A stretch of DNA of 64,000 bases from Pseudoselenomonas ruminantium (lineage in GTDB: Bacteria; Bacillota; Negativicutes; Selenomonadales; Selenomonadaceae), in NCBI RefSeq assembly GCF_900142515.1, contig NZ_FRBC01000018.1, positions 1-64,000 of the forward strand, written 5' to 3'. Below, in pieces: positions 33,271 to 41,527 of this stretch. The first letter of the stretch is position 1. Each line of letters starts with the position of its first letter. The notes beneath the pieces were generated by a model, which was given only the letters and a program-made list of their open reading frames with translations, made no database searches and was not told the DNA's origin. The position numbers were made by a program, and so were the translations under genes.

Positions 33271-33734
33271 GTGGTGGTATGATTTGTCGGAAGTAGCTCC
33301 AGGCCAGTAATATCAAGGGCTGAAGTCACTTGTTCGATTCGTGGGCAAGCCTTTATGGTGGGGGAAAATGTCGGAAAGATTTTTGTGGTGGTATGATTTG
33401 TCGGAACAATGCGGGAAGTCTTGTGGCTCTAGGGGGTTCCCGCATTATTTACCGTTGTGGTGGTATGATTTGTCGGTATTTTTTAGTTTGTCGTGGGGAC
33501 TTTTGTCGGTTATGGTGGGGGAAAATGTCGGTGGATAACTTTTGTAAACGAAAGCGATGGCTTTCAAATGTTGATGTGACAAGGTTGGCGAGCATTTTTT
33601 ATGGTGGGGGGAAATGTCGGAAAATGCGTTGTGGTGGTATGATTTGTCGGTAAAAATTGAGGGGAAAAAGGGCGAAATTTTTTTATGGTGGTATGATTTG
33701 TCGGTTATTCATTTGTAGTGGGGAAATTTGTCTG
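33271..33734 (+). repeat. iteron array of the plasmid origin
   Basis: Five copies of GTGGTGGTATGATTTGTCGG start at 33271, 33385, 33457, 33631 and (first base A) 33685. Three copies of a variant, ATGGTGGGGGAAAATGTCGG, start at 33355, 33512 and 33601. Degenerate copies start at 33493 and 33715. Several neighbours are 30 bp apart (33355/33385, 33601/33631, 33685/33715). Both types end in TGTCGG. The position upstream of rep marks them as initiator binding sites. Confidence 0.9.
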
Positions 33735-33802
33735 ATTTACCCACAAAACCTTGTGGATAAATCAGACAAATCCTTGAAAACAAAGGGAATAAGTTATCCA
33801 CA
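33726..33802 (+). other. origin: 21-bp inverted repeat and DnaA boxes
   Basis: Arms at 33726-33746 and 33751-33771 form an inverted repeat with one mismatch (loop AACC). Perfect DnaA boxes TTATCCACA occur at 33794-33802 and, on the other strand, at 33752-33760. A further weak box (TTATCAACA, minus) lies near 33806. This is the usual make-up of a Rep_3 plasmid origin. Confidence 0.8.
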
Positions 33803-33893
33803 CCCTGTTGATAACTATTATGTGATAAAGTTTTCCTTTTGTAAAATGAGGTTTTACCGACAAAAGTACCCACTATAATGGTTTTTACGAAGA

Positions 33894-33929
33894 AAAGACC
33901 TGATTTCAGGGAAAAAATCAGGTCTTTTT
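33894..33929 (-). terminator. terminator downstream of the Rrf2 gene
   Basis: Stem AAAGACCTGATTT / AAATCAGGTCTTT with T runs at both ends, 40 bp past the Rrf2 stop. It isolates the gene from the origin. Confidence 0.85.
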
Positions 33930-33969
33930 GTGCTAAAAGGCTTTTTTTAAGATGTGGCAATAGCCATAT

Positions 33970-34365
33970 TTAGAGCAGGTCGCTTAATTTTTTACTGTAG
34001 AAGAAATCGTGGACCAGATTGTTATATTCGGTCCAGAGTGGAAGTGTTTTACAAAAAGATTTACGGGGGCATTCATTGTCCTGGCTGGCCAGACAGGCGA
34101 CAGAGGCCTGTTTGCCTTCCATTTGTTCGATAATCTCACCGAGGGTATATTCTTCCGGGCGCCGGCAGAGCTTGTAACCGCCACCTTTGCCGCTGGCACC
34201 GATCAACAGGCCTCCTTTTACCAGGTCTTTGACGATGATCTCCAGATATTTCTTGGAGAGTTCCTGACGAGCCGCAATATCTTTCAGTGGGATATATTTT
34301 CCTTTTTCGTTTTCGGCTAAATCCAGCATAACGCGCAAAGCATAGCGTCCACGGGTAGAAATCAT
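33970..34365 (-). CDS. Rrf2/IscR-type regulator
   Basis: A 131-residue protein from the ATG at 34365, eight bases after GGAG. The winged helix MISTRGRYALRVMLDLAENEKGKYIPLKDIAARQELSKKYLEIIVKDLVKGGLL is followed by CLASQDNECPRKSFC, three cysteines in the spacing of the IscR iron-sulfur cluster site. It should sense iron-sulfur status or oxidants. It stands alone between the origin and the response regulator gene. Confidence 0.9.
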   Translation of the reverse strand: MISTRGRYALRVMLDLAENEKGKYIPLKDIAARQELSKKYLEIIVKDLVKGGLLIGASGKGGGYKLCRRPEEYTLGEIIEQMEGKQASVACLASQDNECPRKSFCKTLPLWTEYNNLVHDFFYSKKLSDLL

Positions 34366-34675
34366 GCAATCAGCTCCATTCATGTGATATCTTACTATGT
34401 CTGCCTATTATACTGCAAGGTGAATAGGCTTGCAAGTTTATGAGGAAAACAGTTTTCAATTGAGTCGTATCAATTGAGACTGTATGCTTGCAAGGGCAAG
34501 ATCTGGAAACAATCCTTTTTGTGGCGTTGGAAAATTTCCTATGGCATATTGGGGCTCGGCAGGATATGGTTGTGATTTGTCGAATTATGCGAGTAAGCAG
34601 ATGGGAAGATCAACTGGGAACATACAAGGATATGGTTTGCGTCCAGTGAATATTTTAGAGATAGGAGAATTTGAG
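34366..34675. other. 310-bp intergenic region, little recognisable
   Basis: AT-rich divergent region between the Rrf2 and response-regulator genes. A frame in line with the downstream gene is open from 34484, but without a ribosome site at its start. No repeat, RNA gene or known operator was seen. Confidence 0.5.
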
Positions 34676-35446
34676 ATGAGTGATAGTACAATACGGAAGA
34701 TGAAAGGGTGCAACAGAAATATTGTTATTGTCATGTATCAATATAGTGTTATTGTGAAGAGCATTGAGCGGAAGCTGCTTGACTTAAGGTATAGTGTTGA
34801 TTTACTCATGGGGGATTTTGCCAAGGTTAGTGAAAAAGTCATGGCACGTCCGTTGTTTCTGGTTTATCTTCCTAAAAATATCGCAGCAGATGAAGAAAAT
34901 ATGGCGTCTTTGCGACGGATTATTGAAATGGTTGCCAAGAAAGACGGAGAGATGGTATTACTGGGCGAAAACAGCGACTATGCCGATGTTATGATGCAGG
35001 TTCCTCAGGCTGGTGAGTATGAATGGCTCAATCGCCCGCTTAAAATGGATGAATTGGAACTGGTGGTGAAGAGGCATACAAACAGCCATTCCAAGCGGAT
35101 CCTGATTGTCGATGATGATCCTGTCTATGCCAAAATGGTGCGTGAGTGGCTGAAGGATGAATACAGTACCTTTGTGGTTACTGAAGGGACGCAGGTCATT
35201 AAATTCCTACGGCAAAATCCAGTGGATTTGATTCTCCTGGATTATGAGATGCCGGTTATGGATGGGCCACAGGTATTCCGGATGCTCAAACAGAATGAGA
35301 ATTTCAAGAATACGTCTGTCGTTTTTCTGACTGGTGTGGCAGGCAAAGAAAATGTGGAACGGGTCATGGAACTGAAACCCAGGGGATACTTCCTCAAATC
35401 CAATACCAGGGAACAATTGCTTGATTATATAGAACGCAAGATCTGA
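34676..35446 (+). CDS. response regulator with C-terminal receiver domain
   Basis: A 256-residue protein from the ATG at 34676, eight bases after AGGAG. The N-terminal 130 residues look like a degenerate receiver without a clear phosphoacceptor. Residues 136-256 are a canonical receiver: ILIVDDDPVYAKMVREWL, phosphoacceptor Asp in DLILLDYEMPVMDG, Thr in VVFLTGVAG and Lys in GYFLKSN. There is no output domain, so it is a stand-alone signalling protein. No kinase gene is near. Confidence 0.8.
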   Translation: MSDSTIRKMKGCNRNIVIVMYQYSVIVKSIERKLLDLRYSVDLLMGDFAKVSEKVMARPLFLVYLPKNIAADEENMASLRRIIEMVAKKDGEMVLLGENSDYADVMMQVPQAGEYEWLNRPLKMDELELVVKRHTNSHSKRILIVDDDPVYAKMVREWLKDEYSTFVVTEGTQVIKFLRQNPVDLILLDYEMPVMDGPQVFRMLKQNENFKNTSVVFLTGVAGKENVERVMELKPRGYFLKSNTREQLLDYIERKI

Positions 35447-35540
35447 TTGTCACAGGGAGGATTTTTCCCATATTGGAAATGATGAAAGCTGCAGAAATAT
35501 ATGATTACGAAGGAATATCGTCTATACTGTTTTTATTGGC

Positions 35541-35580
35541 AAAAAGCTCCAGGCTTGTTTAAGACATCCTGGAGCTTTTT
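35541..35580 (+). terminator. intrinsic terminator
   Basis: AAAAAGCTCCAGG/CCTGGAGCTTTTT stem with T run, 95 bp after the response-regulator stop. Confidence 0.8.
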
Positions 35581-35680
35581 GAATGTAGAAGCGTTGAATG
35601 ACGCCTTCTGCTCGTGATAAGATAGGATTGAGTGAAAACAGGAAAACGCGTATCAATCAGGGCAAGAAAGGATGAACGGT

Positions 35681-36679
35681 ATGAAGGTAGCAATTCTGGG
35701 AACCGGGTTTATCGTGAAGGAAGGCGCACTGCCAGCGCTGCAGGAGGTGCCAGAGGTACAGGTAACGGCAATATTGGCCCGTCCTGCCAGCAAGGATAAG
35801 GCGCAGGCTTTGGCCCAGCGCTATGGCATCCCGGCTGTCTATACAGACTATGCTGAGCTGTTGGCCAGTTCTGATATTGATTTTGTCTATATTGGGCTGA
35901 TCAACAGTGTTCATTATGAGTATGCTAAACGTGCGTTGTCAGCCGGCAAGCATGTCATTGTGGAAAAGCCCTTTGCCTCTACAGCTGCAGAGGTGGCAGA
36001 ATTGCGGGAGCTGGCACTGGAAAAGAAGCGCTATGTATTTGAAGCTGTGACGATACATTATCTGCCGAATTTCAAGGCCATGAAGGTGGTTTTGCCAAAG
36101 CTGGGGAAAATCCGGGCCATTACAGCTAATTACTCACAATATTCCAGCCGTTATGACCGGTATCTGAAAGGAGAAGTGCTGCCTGCTTTTGATCCGGAGC
36201 TATCCGGTGGTGCGCTCTATGATATCAACATTTATAATCTGAATTTCATCATAGGACTTTTTGGTGTTCCAGATAATGTGTCGTATGTGCCGCATATCGG
36301 GTTCAATGGGATTGATACTTCTGGTACGTTACTCATGGAGTATCCCGGTTTTACAGCGCTGGCCCTGGGAGCGAAGGATTCGGAAAGCCCCTGTTTCATT
36401 ACTGTGCAGGGGGAGAAGGGATGGATGCGTGTGGTGGGCAAGCCTAATGAACTTCGTGCCTTTGAAGTGTCTTACCTGGGGGAAAGCAGTGTGACACGTT
36501 ATGAGCTGAATCGTTATTCCAACCGTATGGTACATGAATTCCAGGAATTTGCCCGGATTTATCATGAAGGGGATTATATGTGCATGAAAGCGGGACTGGA
36601 TGTATCGCTTTCTGTCATGGAAACAGCTGAAAAAGCCCGCAAAAATGCGGGCATCGTGTTTGGTTGTGACCGGCAATAA
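35681..36679 (+). CDS. Gfo/Idh/MocA-family oxidoreductase
   Basis: A 332-residue NAD(P)-dependent oxidoreductase. Rossmann loop VAILGTGFIVKEGALPAL; EKPFAST is the family EKP motif with the substrate-site Lys; the C-terminal sheet follows. Start at 35681 is eight bases after AAAGGA; a start at 35672 is possible. A second member of the family is at 54590-55633. Sugar or cyclitol substrate likely but not shown. Confidence 0.85.
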   Translation: MKVAILGTGFIVKEGALPALQEVPEVQVTAILARPASKDKAQALAQRYGIPAVYTDYAELLASSDIDFVYIGLINSVHYEYAKRALSAGKHVIVEKPFASTAAEVAELRELALEKKRYVFEAVTIHYLPNFKAMKVVLPKLGKIRAITANYSQYSSRYDRYLKGEVLPAFDPELSGGALYDINIYNLNFIIGLFGVPDNVSYVPHIGFNGIDTSGTLLMEYPGFTALALGAKDSESPCFITVQGEKGWMRVVGKPNELRAFEVSYLGESSVTRYELNRYSNRMVHEFQEFARIYHEGDYMCMKAGLDVSLSVMETAEKARKNAGIVFGCDRQ

Positions 36680-36820
36680 GCGATTTTCCACCGATGCGCA
36701 TCCGCTGATTCCATACAGGACAGCAGTACCTGAATGGTGGGCCAAGGCAAGGAGATTTGACAGGCATAATTTCTTGTAATACGATATTTACGATGAATAT
36801 TATGATAAGGAGTGGCGTGA

Positions 36821-37045
36821 TTGATTACCATATCCGAATTGAAGAGCGGTGTGATTTTCGGTGATCATAGCACTGGTGAGTATGTTTATATGCCAGCAAG
36901 CGAGATTGGCTTGGAAAATCCCTTGTGTGTTTACGAAAATGGCAGTCAGCGGACGGATGTAGAGCTTGCGGAGGCCCTGCGGCTCATCTGTGTGCGGGCT
37001 TTGCGTCAGGTCAGGCATCCTGTTTTGGGAAATAGTTCCTGTTGA
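36821..37045 (+). CDS. small protein of unknown function
   Basis: A 74-residue frame starting with TTG at 36821, nine bases after AAGGAG. The sequence is MITISELKSGVIFGDHSTGEYVYMPASEIGLENPLCVYENGSQRTDVELAEALRLICVRALRQVRHPVLGNSSC. It overlaps the start of the next frame by four bases, so translation is probably coupled. I do not recognise the family. Confidence 0.5.
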   Translation: MITISELKSGVIFGDHSTGEYVYMPASEIGLENPLCVYENGSQRTDVELAEALRLICVRALRQVRHPVLGNSSC

Positions 37046-37539
37046 GTGAGGGAAGCATGGCAGTTATTGATTTTACCAAAGTCCGTGAAGCCCGGCTGGC
37101 TGAGGCGGCCCGGACGAAGGCGGGGCCATGTGCGCGGTATACGGCAATGATGGCGGCTCTGGAAGCAGAATCCTTGACGGCGATGGAGGGCATTGCGCAG
37201 ATACATGCGCTGCGGATGGCTTATCAGATTGTGGCGCACAGCCCGCATTGGGAGCTGGAGCCGGGCGATGATTTCCTGCCAGTCTGGTCCGCGCTGGAAG
37301 CGGTGGTCTCCGTGTTGGGGGATTTGATTATCGCCGACAGCTATATAGACGGTTCTGTGCGCTTGACTGGCCAGCGGTATACCGCCAGTGAAGTCGGTCT
37401 ATGGGCAGCGCGGCGGATGATTCTGGATTACTTGCTGATTCTGATTGACGATGACAGCTGCCCGGATGATTGGCTGGACATCCGTGATAAGCAGCCTTTG
37501 CGGAATGTCTTTCGGTATTTGGGCTATAGCCCGGAATGA
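37042..37539 (+). CDS. unknown protein, coupled to the preceding small gene
   Basis: A 165-residue, mostly helical protein. The frame opens at 37042; an internal ATG at 37057 (MAVIDFTKVREARLAEAARTKAG) follows GAGGGAAGC and is the likelier start. Many alanines and acidic residues (DDDSCPDDWLDIRD) suggest a soluble cytoplasmic protein. No known domain was recognised. Confidence 0.6.
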   Translation: MSEGSMAVIDFTKVREARLAEAARTKAGPCARYTAMMAALEAESLTAMEGIAQIHALRMAYQIVAHSPHWELEPGDDFLPVWSALEAVVSVLGDLIIADSYIDGSVRLTGQRYTASEVGLWAARRMILDYLLILIDDDSCPDDWLDIRDKQPLRNVFRYLGYSPE

Positions 37540-37628
37540 TTGCAGATCTTATGTGATGTGGTTACAGACATGTTTTGGCAAAAATTGTAACTTATAAGAA
37601 ATAAAATTGTTTTTCATGTCATAAATGT

Positions 37629-37643
37629 TACAGTGATACTGTA
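37629..37643. promoter_or_regulatory. operator-like inverted repeat before thioesterase copy 2
   Basis: TACAGTGATACTGTA (37629-37643) has six-base arms. A -10-like TATAAT follows at 37653-37658. Copy 1 of the gene lacks this region, so the second copy is probably regulated differently. Confidence 0.4.
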
Positions 37644-37702
37644 TATTTATGCTATAATAGCAAAAGAATCAAGCAAATTTATTTCTACTAAGTGGAGGTT
37701 TT

Positions 37703-38182
37703 ATGTCAAATAAGATTTATTTAAGTGAAGTTATGATGCCGAGTCAGACGAACCCCAGCGGAAATGTTCATGGCGGCGAGCTGATGAAGATGATGGATTC
37801 TACGGCGTATGCAGCTGCGCGCAAGTACAGCCGCTCTAATGTAGTGACTGCGCGGGTGGATGAACTGGAATTCCATACCCCGATACTCATTGGTGATTTG
37901 GTGACTTGTACGGCTGAAGTCATCTATGTGGGACATACTTCTATGGAAGTAGCGGTCAATGTAGAGGTGGAAGTATTAGAAGCAGAACAGGGGCCTCAGC
38001 ATGCATTATCGGCATATTTCACTATGGTGGCCTTAGACCGCAATGGTCGTCCAATGGCTGTGCCGCCATTGGAATTGAAAACGGAAGAAGAAAAGGCTGC
38101 TTTTGAGGCTGCCAGAAAACGTCATGAGCTTTATCATCAGCGCAAAAAACAACGTGATGAAGCCAAAAAGGCAAATAAGTGA
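37703..38182 (+). CDS. acyl-CoA thioesterase (hotdog fold), copy 2
   Basis: A 159-residue paralogue of the gene at 6660-7145, nearly identical through the hotdog domain (MPSQTNPSGNVHGGELMKMMDSTAYAAARKYSRSNV). Differences are scattered (N to S at 19, I to T at 55, D to E near 98) and the C-terminal end is KKANK. It is a monocistronic gene with its own promoter and terminator. Confidence 0.9.
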   Translation: MSNKIYLSEVMMPSQTNPSGNVHGGELMKMMDSTAYAAARKYSRSNVVTARVDELEFHTPILIGDLVTCTAEVIYVGHTSMEVAVNVEVEVLEAEQGPQHALSAYFTMVALDRNGRPMAVPPLELKTEEEKAAFEAARKRHELYHQRKKQRDEAKKANK

Positions 38183-38192
38183 TGCTTGAAAC

Positions 38193-38228
38193 AAAAGCTC
38201 CGGCGATTTTGAATCGCTGGAGCTTTTG
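38193..38228 (+). terminator. thioesterase copy 2 terminator
   Basis: AAAAGCTCCGGCGATT/AATCGCTGGAGCTTTT stem with a T run. Confidence 0.8.
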
Positions 38229-38318
38229 TGGTATCTGGAGAAAATAATGCTGAAAATAGCAGGAATGCTTCATTTGCCAGAAGCAGCTGGTATAATGGAG
38301 ACGATAGGAGATGAGGCT

Positions 38319-38867
38319 ATGAAAACGGATTTGGAAGAAATCAAGGCGATAACCATAGGACATTTTGGCAGCCTGTCCTTGGATCATGCAGACCTTCCGG
38401 CTATCTATGCGTCCATACCGGCTCCAATGAAAATGACATGGTTCAAACTCTGCTGTGACTGCATGGATTTGGAGGATTATTCCCTGTACCTCAAGAAGAG
38501 CTGGCTGGATGAGGAAGATCCCAATCAGGATGCGAATGTAAGCCGGGAGGAAATCGTTGCCTATTTCCGTAAGGCAACGAAGTTGATGAATGCTGCAGAA
38601 CAGGCTTATTTTGATGCTCTGCCCGATAAGATCACCATCTATCGCGGCGTGAGCCCCCATAGGGCCGTCTATGGGCTATCCTGGACGCCAGACCATGAAA
38701 TCGCCATGCGCTATAAGCGTCGCTATGAAACGGGGGAAGTACAGGGCGAAATGCTGACTGCTACAATCGATAAGAAGCATGCGCTCTGCTATATCGATGA
38801 ACTTCAGGAACGGGAATTGGTGGTGGACGTATTCCGGATCAGGAACCAGATTGAGACAATGAGCTAA
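38319..38867 (+). CDS. putative ADP-ribosyltransferase-fold protein
   Basis: A 182-residue protein from the ATG at 38319 (MKTDLEEIK), eight bases after AGGAG. The C-terminal half resembles the R-S-E type ADP-ribosyltransferase fold: TIYRGVSPH (Arg), GLSWTPDHEIAMRYKRRY (Ser-Trp-Thr as in STS-like loops) and ELQERELVVDVF (E-x-E-like). The N-terminal part is unfamiliar. No signal peptide is seen. The assignment rests on motif order only; no partner immunity gene was found. Confidence 0.45.
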   Translation: MKTDLEEIKAITIGHFGSLSLDHADLPAIYASIPAPMKMTWFKLCCDCMDLEDYSLYLKKSWLDEEDPNQDANVSREEIVAYFRKATKLMNAAEQAYFDALPDKITIYRGVSPHRAVYGLSWTPDHEIAMRYKRRYETGEVQGEMLTATIDKKHALCYIDELQERELVVDVFRIRNQIETMS

Positions 38868-38961
38868 ATATCTGTATCGCATACGACAGTCTTTTATGTG
38901 TTGACAATTTACTGCAGCAGTTGTAATATTGTAAACATCATATTTGGAAAGGATTGGTCTT

Positions 38962-39921
38962 ATGCATTATCTGGAAAAACTCAGTGCTTTTATCTCTAAG
39001 TACATGGCTGTACTGGTCGTCCTGGTGGCGGGGATAGCCTTGTTGGAGCCGGTGAGTTTCAAATGGGTGGCCCCGAATATCAGCATGCTGTTGGGCGTTG
39101 TCATGTTCGGCATGGGCATGACGCTCAGGCTCTCGGATTTCAAGCTGGTATTCCAGCGTCCGCGGGATGTGTTTATCGGGGCTTTGGCCCAGTTCACCAT
39201 CATGCCGCTTTTGGCCTATGCCTTGGCCAAAGGATTCAACCTGCCGCCTGAACTGGCCGCTGGTGTCATTCTGGTGGGGACCTGCCCGGGAGGCACCTCT
39301 TCCAATGTCATGACCTACCTTGCCCGCGGGGATGTGGCTTTGTCGGTATCCATGACCATGACCACCACCATCCTGGCCCCCATCGTCACGCCCCTGCTTA
39401 CCTGGTGGCTGGCCGGTGCCTGGGTGGACATTTCCCTGTCCGCCATGATGATATCCATTGTCCAGGTGGTAATCCTGCCGATTGTGCTGGGGATTGTCAT
39501 CAATTCCTTCTTTGAACAGCAGGTGCAGAAGGTGGTCAAACTCCTGCCGTTGGTTTCCGTTATCGCCATTGTCCTGATCGTTGGTGGCGTGGTCGCGGTC
39601 AGTGCCCAGAAGATTTTGGAGACGGGGCTGCTCATTATGGCTGTGGTCATGTGCCATAACCTTTTGGGCTACGGTACGGGGTTCCTGCTGGCCAAGGCCT
39701 TCAATATGGATATGGCCAAGGCGAAAGCGGTTTCCATCGAGGTGGGGATGCAGAACTCCGGGCTGGCAACCTCCCTGGCCATGCTCCACTTCGGTCCCGC
39801 CGCGGCAATTCCCGGTGCGATCTTCAGCGTATGGCACAATATTTCCGGCTCACTGGCGGCCAACTATCTGTCGAGCCGTATGAGCAAAGAGGAAATGCCT
39901 GCCGTACAGACCGTCAAATAA
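38962..39921 (+). CDS. bile acid:sodium symporter (BASS) family transporter
   Basis: A 319-residue membrane protein with about ten hydrophobic segments. MGMTLRLSDFKLVFQRPRDVFIGALAQFTIMPLLAYALA and GVILVGTCPGGTSSNVMTYLARGDVALSVSMTMTTTILAPIVTPLLTW are BASS signatures, and the discontinuous helix GMQNSGLATSLA is present. It moves organic acids with Na+; the substrate here is unknown. Start chosen at 38962 after GGAAAGGA. Confidence 0.9.
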   Translation: MHYLEKLSAFISKYMAVLVVLVAGIALLEPVSFKWVAPNISMLLGVVMFGMGMTLRLSDFKLVFQRPRDVFIGALAQFTIMPLLAYALAKGFNLPPELAAGVILVGTCPGGTSSNVMTYLARGDVALSVSMTMTTTILAPIVTPLLTWWLAGAWVDISLSAMMISIVQVVILPIVLGIVINSFFEQQVQKVVKLLPLVSVIAIVLIVGGVVAVSAQKILETGLLIMAVVMCHNLLGYGTGFLLAKAFNMDMAKAKAVSIEVGMQNSGLATSLAMLHFGPAAAIPGAIFSVWHNISGSLAANYLSSRMSKEEMPAVQTVK

Positions 39922-39954
39922 CGCGCATCTATATCGGCTTGCGCAGGTATAACA

Positions 39955-39995
39955 AACTCCCCCATAAGCTGACTGCTTTGCTTATGGGGGAGTTC
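39955..39995 (+). terminator. bidirectional terminator between BASS and phosphatase 2
   Basis: AACTCCCCCATAAGC/GCTTATGGGGGAGTT stem between convergent genes. T run is weak on the plus side. Confidence 0.75.
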
Positions 39996-40021
39996 GTTCA
40001 TTATAGGGATGAGGGCGTAGT

Positions 40022-41332
40022 TTAGGCTGCCTTGGCTGTTGTTTTATCCCGTGGCAGGCTGTTGTAGGCATCAATGGCTTGCTGGAAACGGGCTTGTACA
40101 TCCTGTAAGCGATACAGGCCATCGGCATTGGCTTTCAAGCCCTTGAGTTTCAGCGGGAAAACTTCCGGGGGATTCTCCAGGGTCAGCGCCGTGCGATCAC
40201 GGAGCTGATCTGTGCTCTGGTAGACCAGGCTGAAGGCGGCGTATTCCTGGCCATCCTTGCCGGCAAATTTTTCGATAACCAATTTTGAACCGATGGGCGT
40301 CTTTTTCTCGATGCTGTTGGGCAGACTGTATGCCTCCACCTCCAGTGCCGACAGCACGCTGGCGATGTTGGGTTCATGGCCGCAGAGGAAGGTGAACTTG
40401 CGTCCCTGGGTCTTTAGCTCCTTGTCCATTTCCTTCAACAAGGGATGAGCCAAATTCACGGCCACACTTGGCGCCGCATAGAGCACATCGCTGGCCACGG
40501 TCTTCACCCGGGCAATATCTTCCCATTCCTGCTGGGAAAGCTTGTGGCCGAAGCCGGCTTTGGTCTTGTCCATTTCTTCGTAATATTGCAGGATGAACGC
40601 ATCGCTGGCAGAGTTGGCCAGATTCAGAGAACCTTTCATTGCCGGTTCTTTATTCACTTCCAGTATGATCTGCAAATCGTCATGGCGGAAGCTGGTGAAG
40701 CCGTCTTTTTTGGCTAGGGGAGAATCCTTCAGGTCCAGTGCCTTTTCCAGTACCCGGTATTCACGGGACAATTTGTCATTTATACCTTGCAGTCCTTTGG
40801 TTCCGCCTAGGGAGCTGATTTCTTTCATGGCCTGCTGGAGGAATGCGTCGCTGACAAAGGTCAGCTGGGATTTGAAAACCGGGTCCATCTTGCTGGGGGC
40901 GTATTTATGCTCGATGGTGACATTGGCTACTGGCAGCATGCCGCTGGAGAAATACTGAGCCGTAGCAATGGTGCGCTGCATGGAATTGGCATAGAAGCGG
41001 ACTTCGCCTTCTTTCGGCAGGTAGTTTTCCGTAATCAGGCCATCCCGTACCAAGCGTTGGCGGAAATACTGTCCCATCATGGTTTCCAGCTGGCCGCCAC
41101 GCAGGGAAAGCTCACTGGGACCGGAGGTCCACTTGAACCAGGTATGGGGCGTAAGGCTGTCCAGTGCAGACCCATTGCCGGACAGGGGAGAGCGGATATT
41201 GTGGCGGCTCAGGACCACCATTTCTTTCAACTGATAGTTCTTCTGGAACGCAGGGGGGTGCTCCGCCTGTACCACATTGGACAGGGTAACCAGAGAAAGG
41301 CAGATGGCAGCGGCCATTTTCTTCAAGTTCAT
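40022..41332 (-). CDS. secreted histidine acid phosphatase, copy 2
   Basis: A 436-residue paralogue of the 30395-31696 protein, near-identical over most of its length, with the same signal peptide and VVLSRHNIRSPLSG motif. The key difference is the donor motif, CGHEPNIASVL, where HD has become HE. It also has three extra residues (GQE) before AAFSLVYQS. The region between the two genes holds rep, the iterons and about ten further genes. Leader sequences (AAGATCAATAT, TTTAGGAGGATTTGCC) are also shared. Confidence 0.9.
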   Translation of the reverse strand: MNLKKMAAAICLSLVTLSNVVQAEHPPAFQKNYQLKEMVVLSRHNIRSPLSGNGSALDSLTPHTWFKWTSGPSELSLRGGQLETMMGQYFRQRLVRDGLITENYLPKEGEVRFYANSMQRTIATAQYFSSGMLPVANVTIEHKYAPSKMDPVFKSQLTFVSDAFLQQAMKEISSLGGTKGLQGINDKLSREYRVLEKALDLKDSPLAKKDGFTSFRHDDLQIILEVNKEPAMKGSLNLANSASDAFILQYYEEMDKTKAGFGHKLSQQEWEDIARVKTVASDVLYAAPSVAVNLAHPLLKEMDKELKTQGRKFTFLCGHEPNIASVLSALEVEAYSLPNSIEKKTPIGSKLVIEKFAGKDGQEYAAFSLVYQSTDQLRDRTALTLENPPEVFPLKLKGLKANADGLYRLQDVQARFQQAIDAYNSLPRDKTTAKAA

Positions 41333-41527
41333 GGCAAATCCTCCTAAAATATATTGATCTTTCTTATAGCATCAATTATAAACGGATATGTTGGACAAAA
41401 CAATCCGAAAGATTATGAAATATCCTTGAACATGAAGTTATGCTCGATCCTGTAATCTGTTTTTGGCGAAGGGAAAGTCCCCATCAAATCAGCCTGTCTG
41501 TGGCGACTGGGTGGGGACGCTTTCTTT

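Noticed and set aside
33271-33734. Regularly repeated 20-mers that might be a CRISPR array
   Set aside because: Spacing is irregular (30 to 89 bp), two repeat classes are mixed, no cas genes are near, and rep is adjacent. They are iterons.
34366-34675. Cyclic di-GMP riboswitch before the response regulator
   Set aside because: The conserved core sequences of that class were not found in the leader.
36821-37539. Toxin-antitoxin pair in the coupled small genes
   Set aside because: Neither protein shows a known toxin or antitoxin motif and the second is too long and helical; left as unknown.
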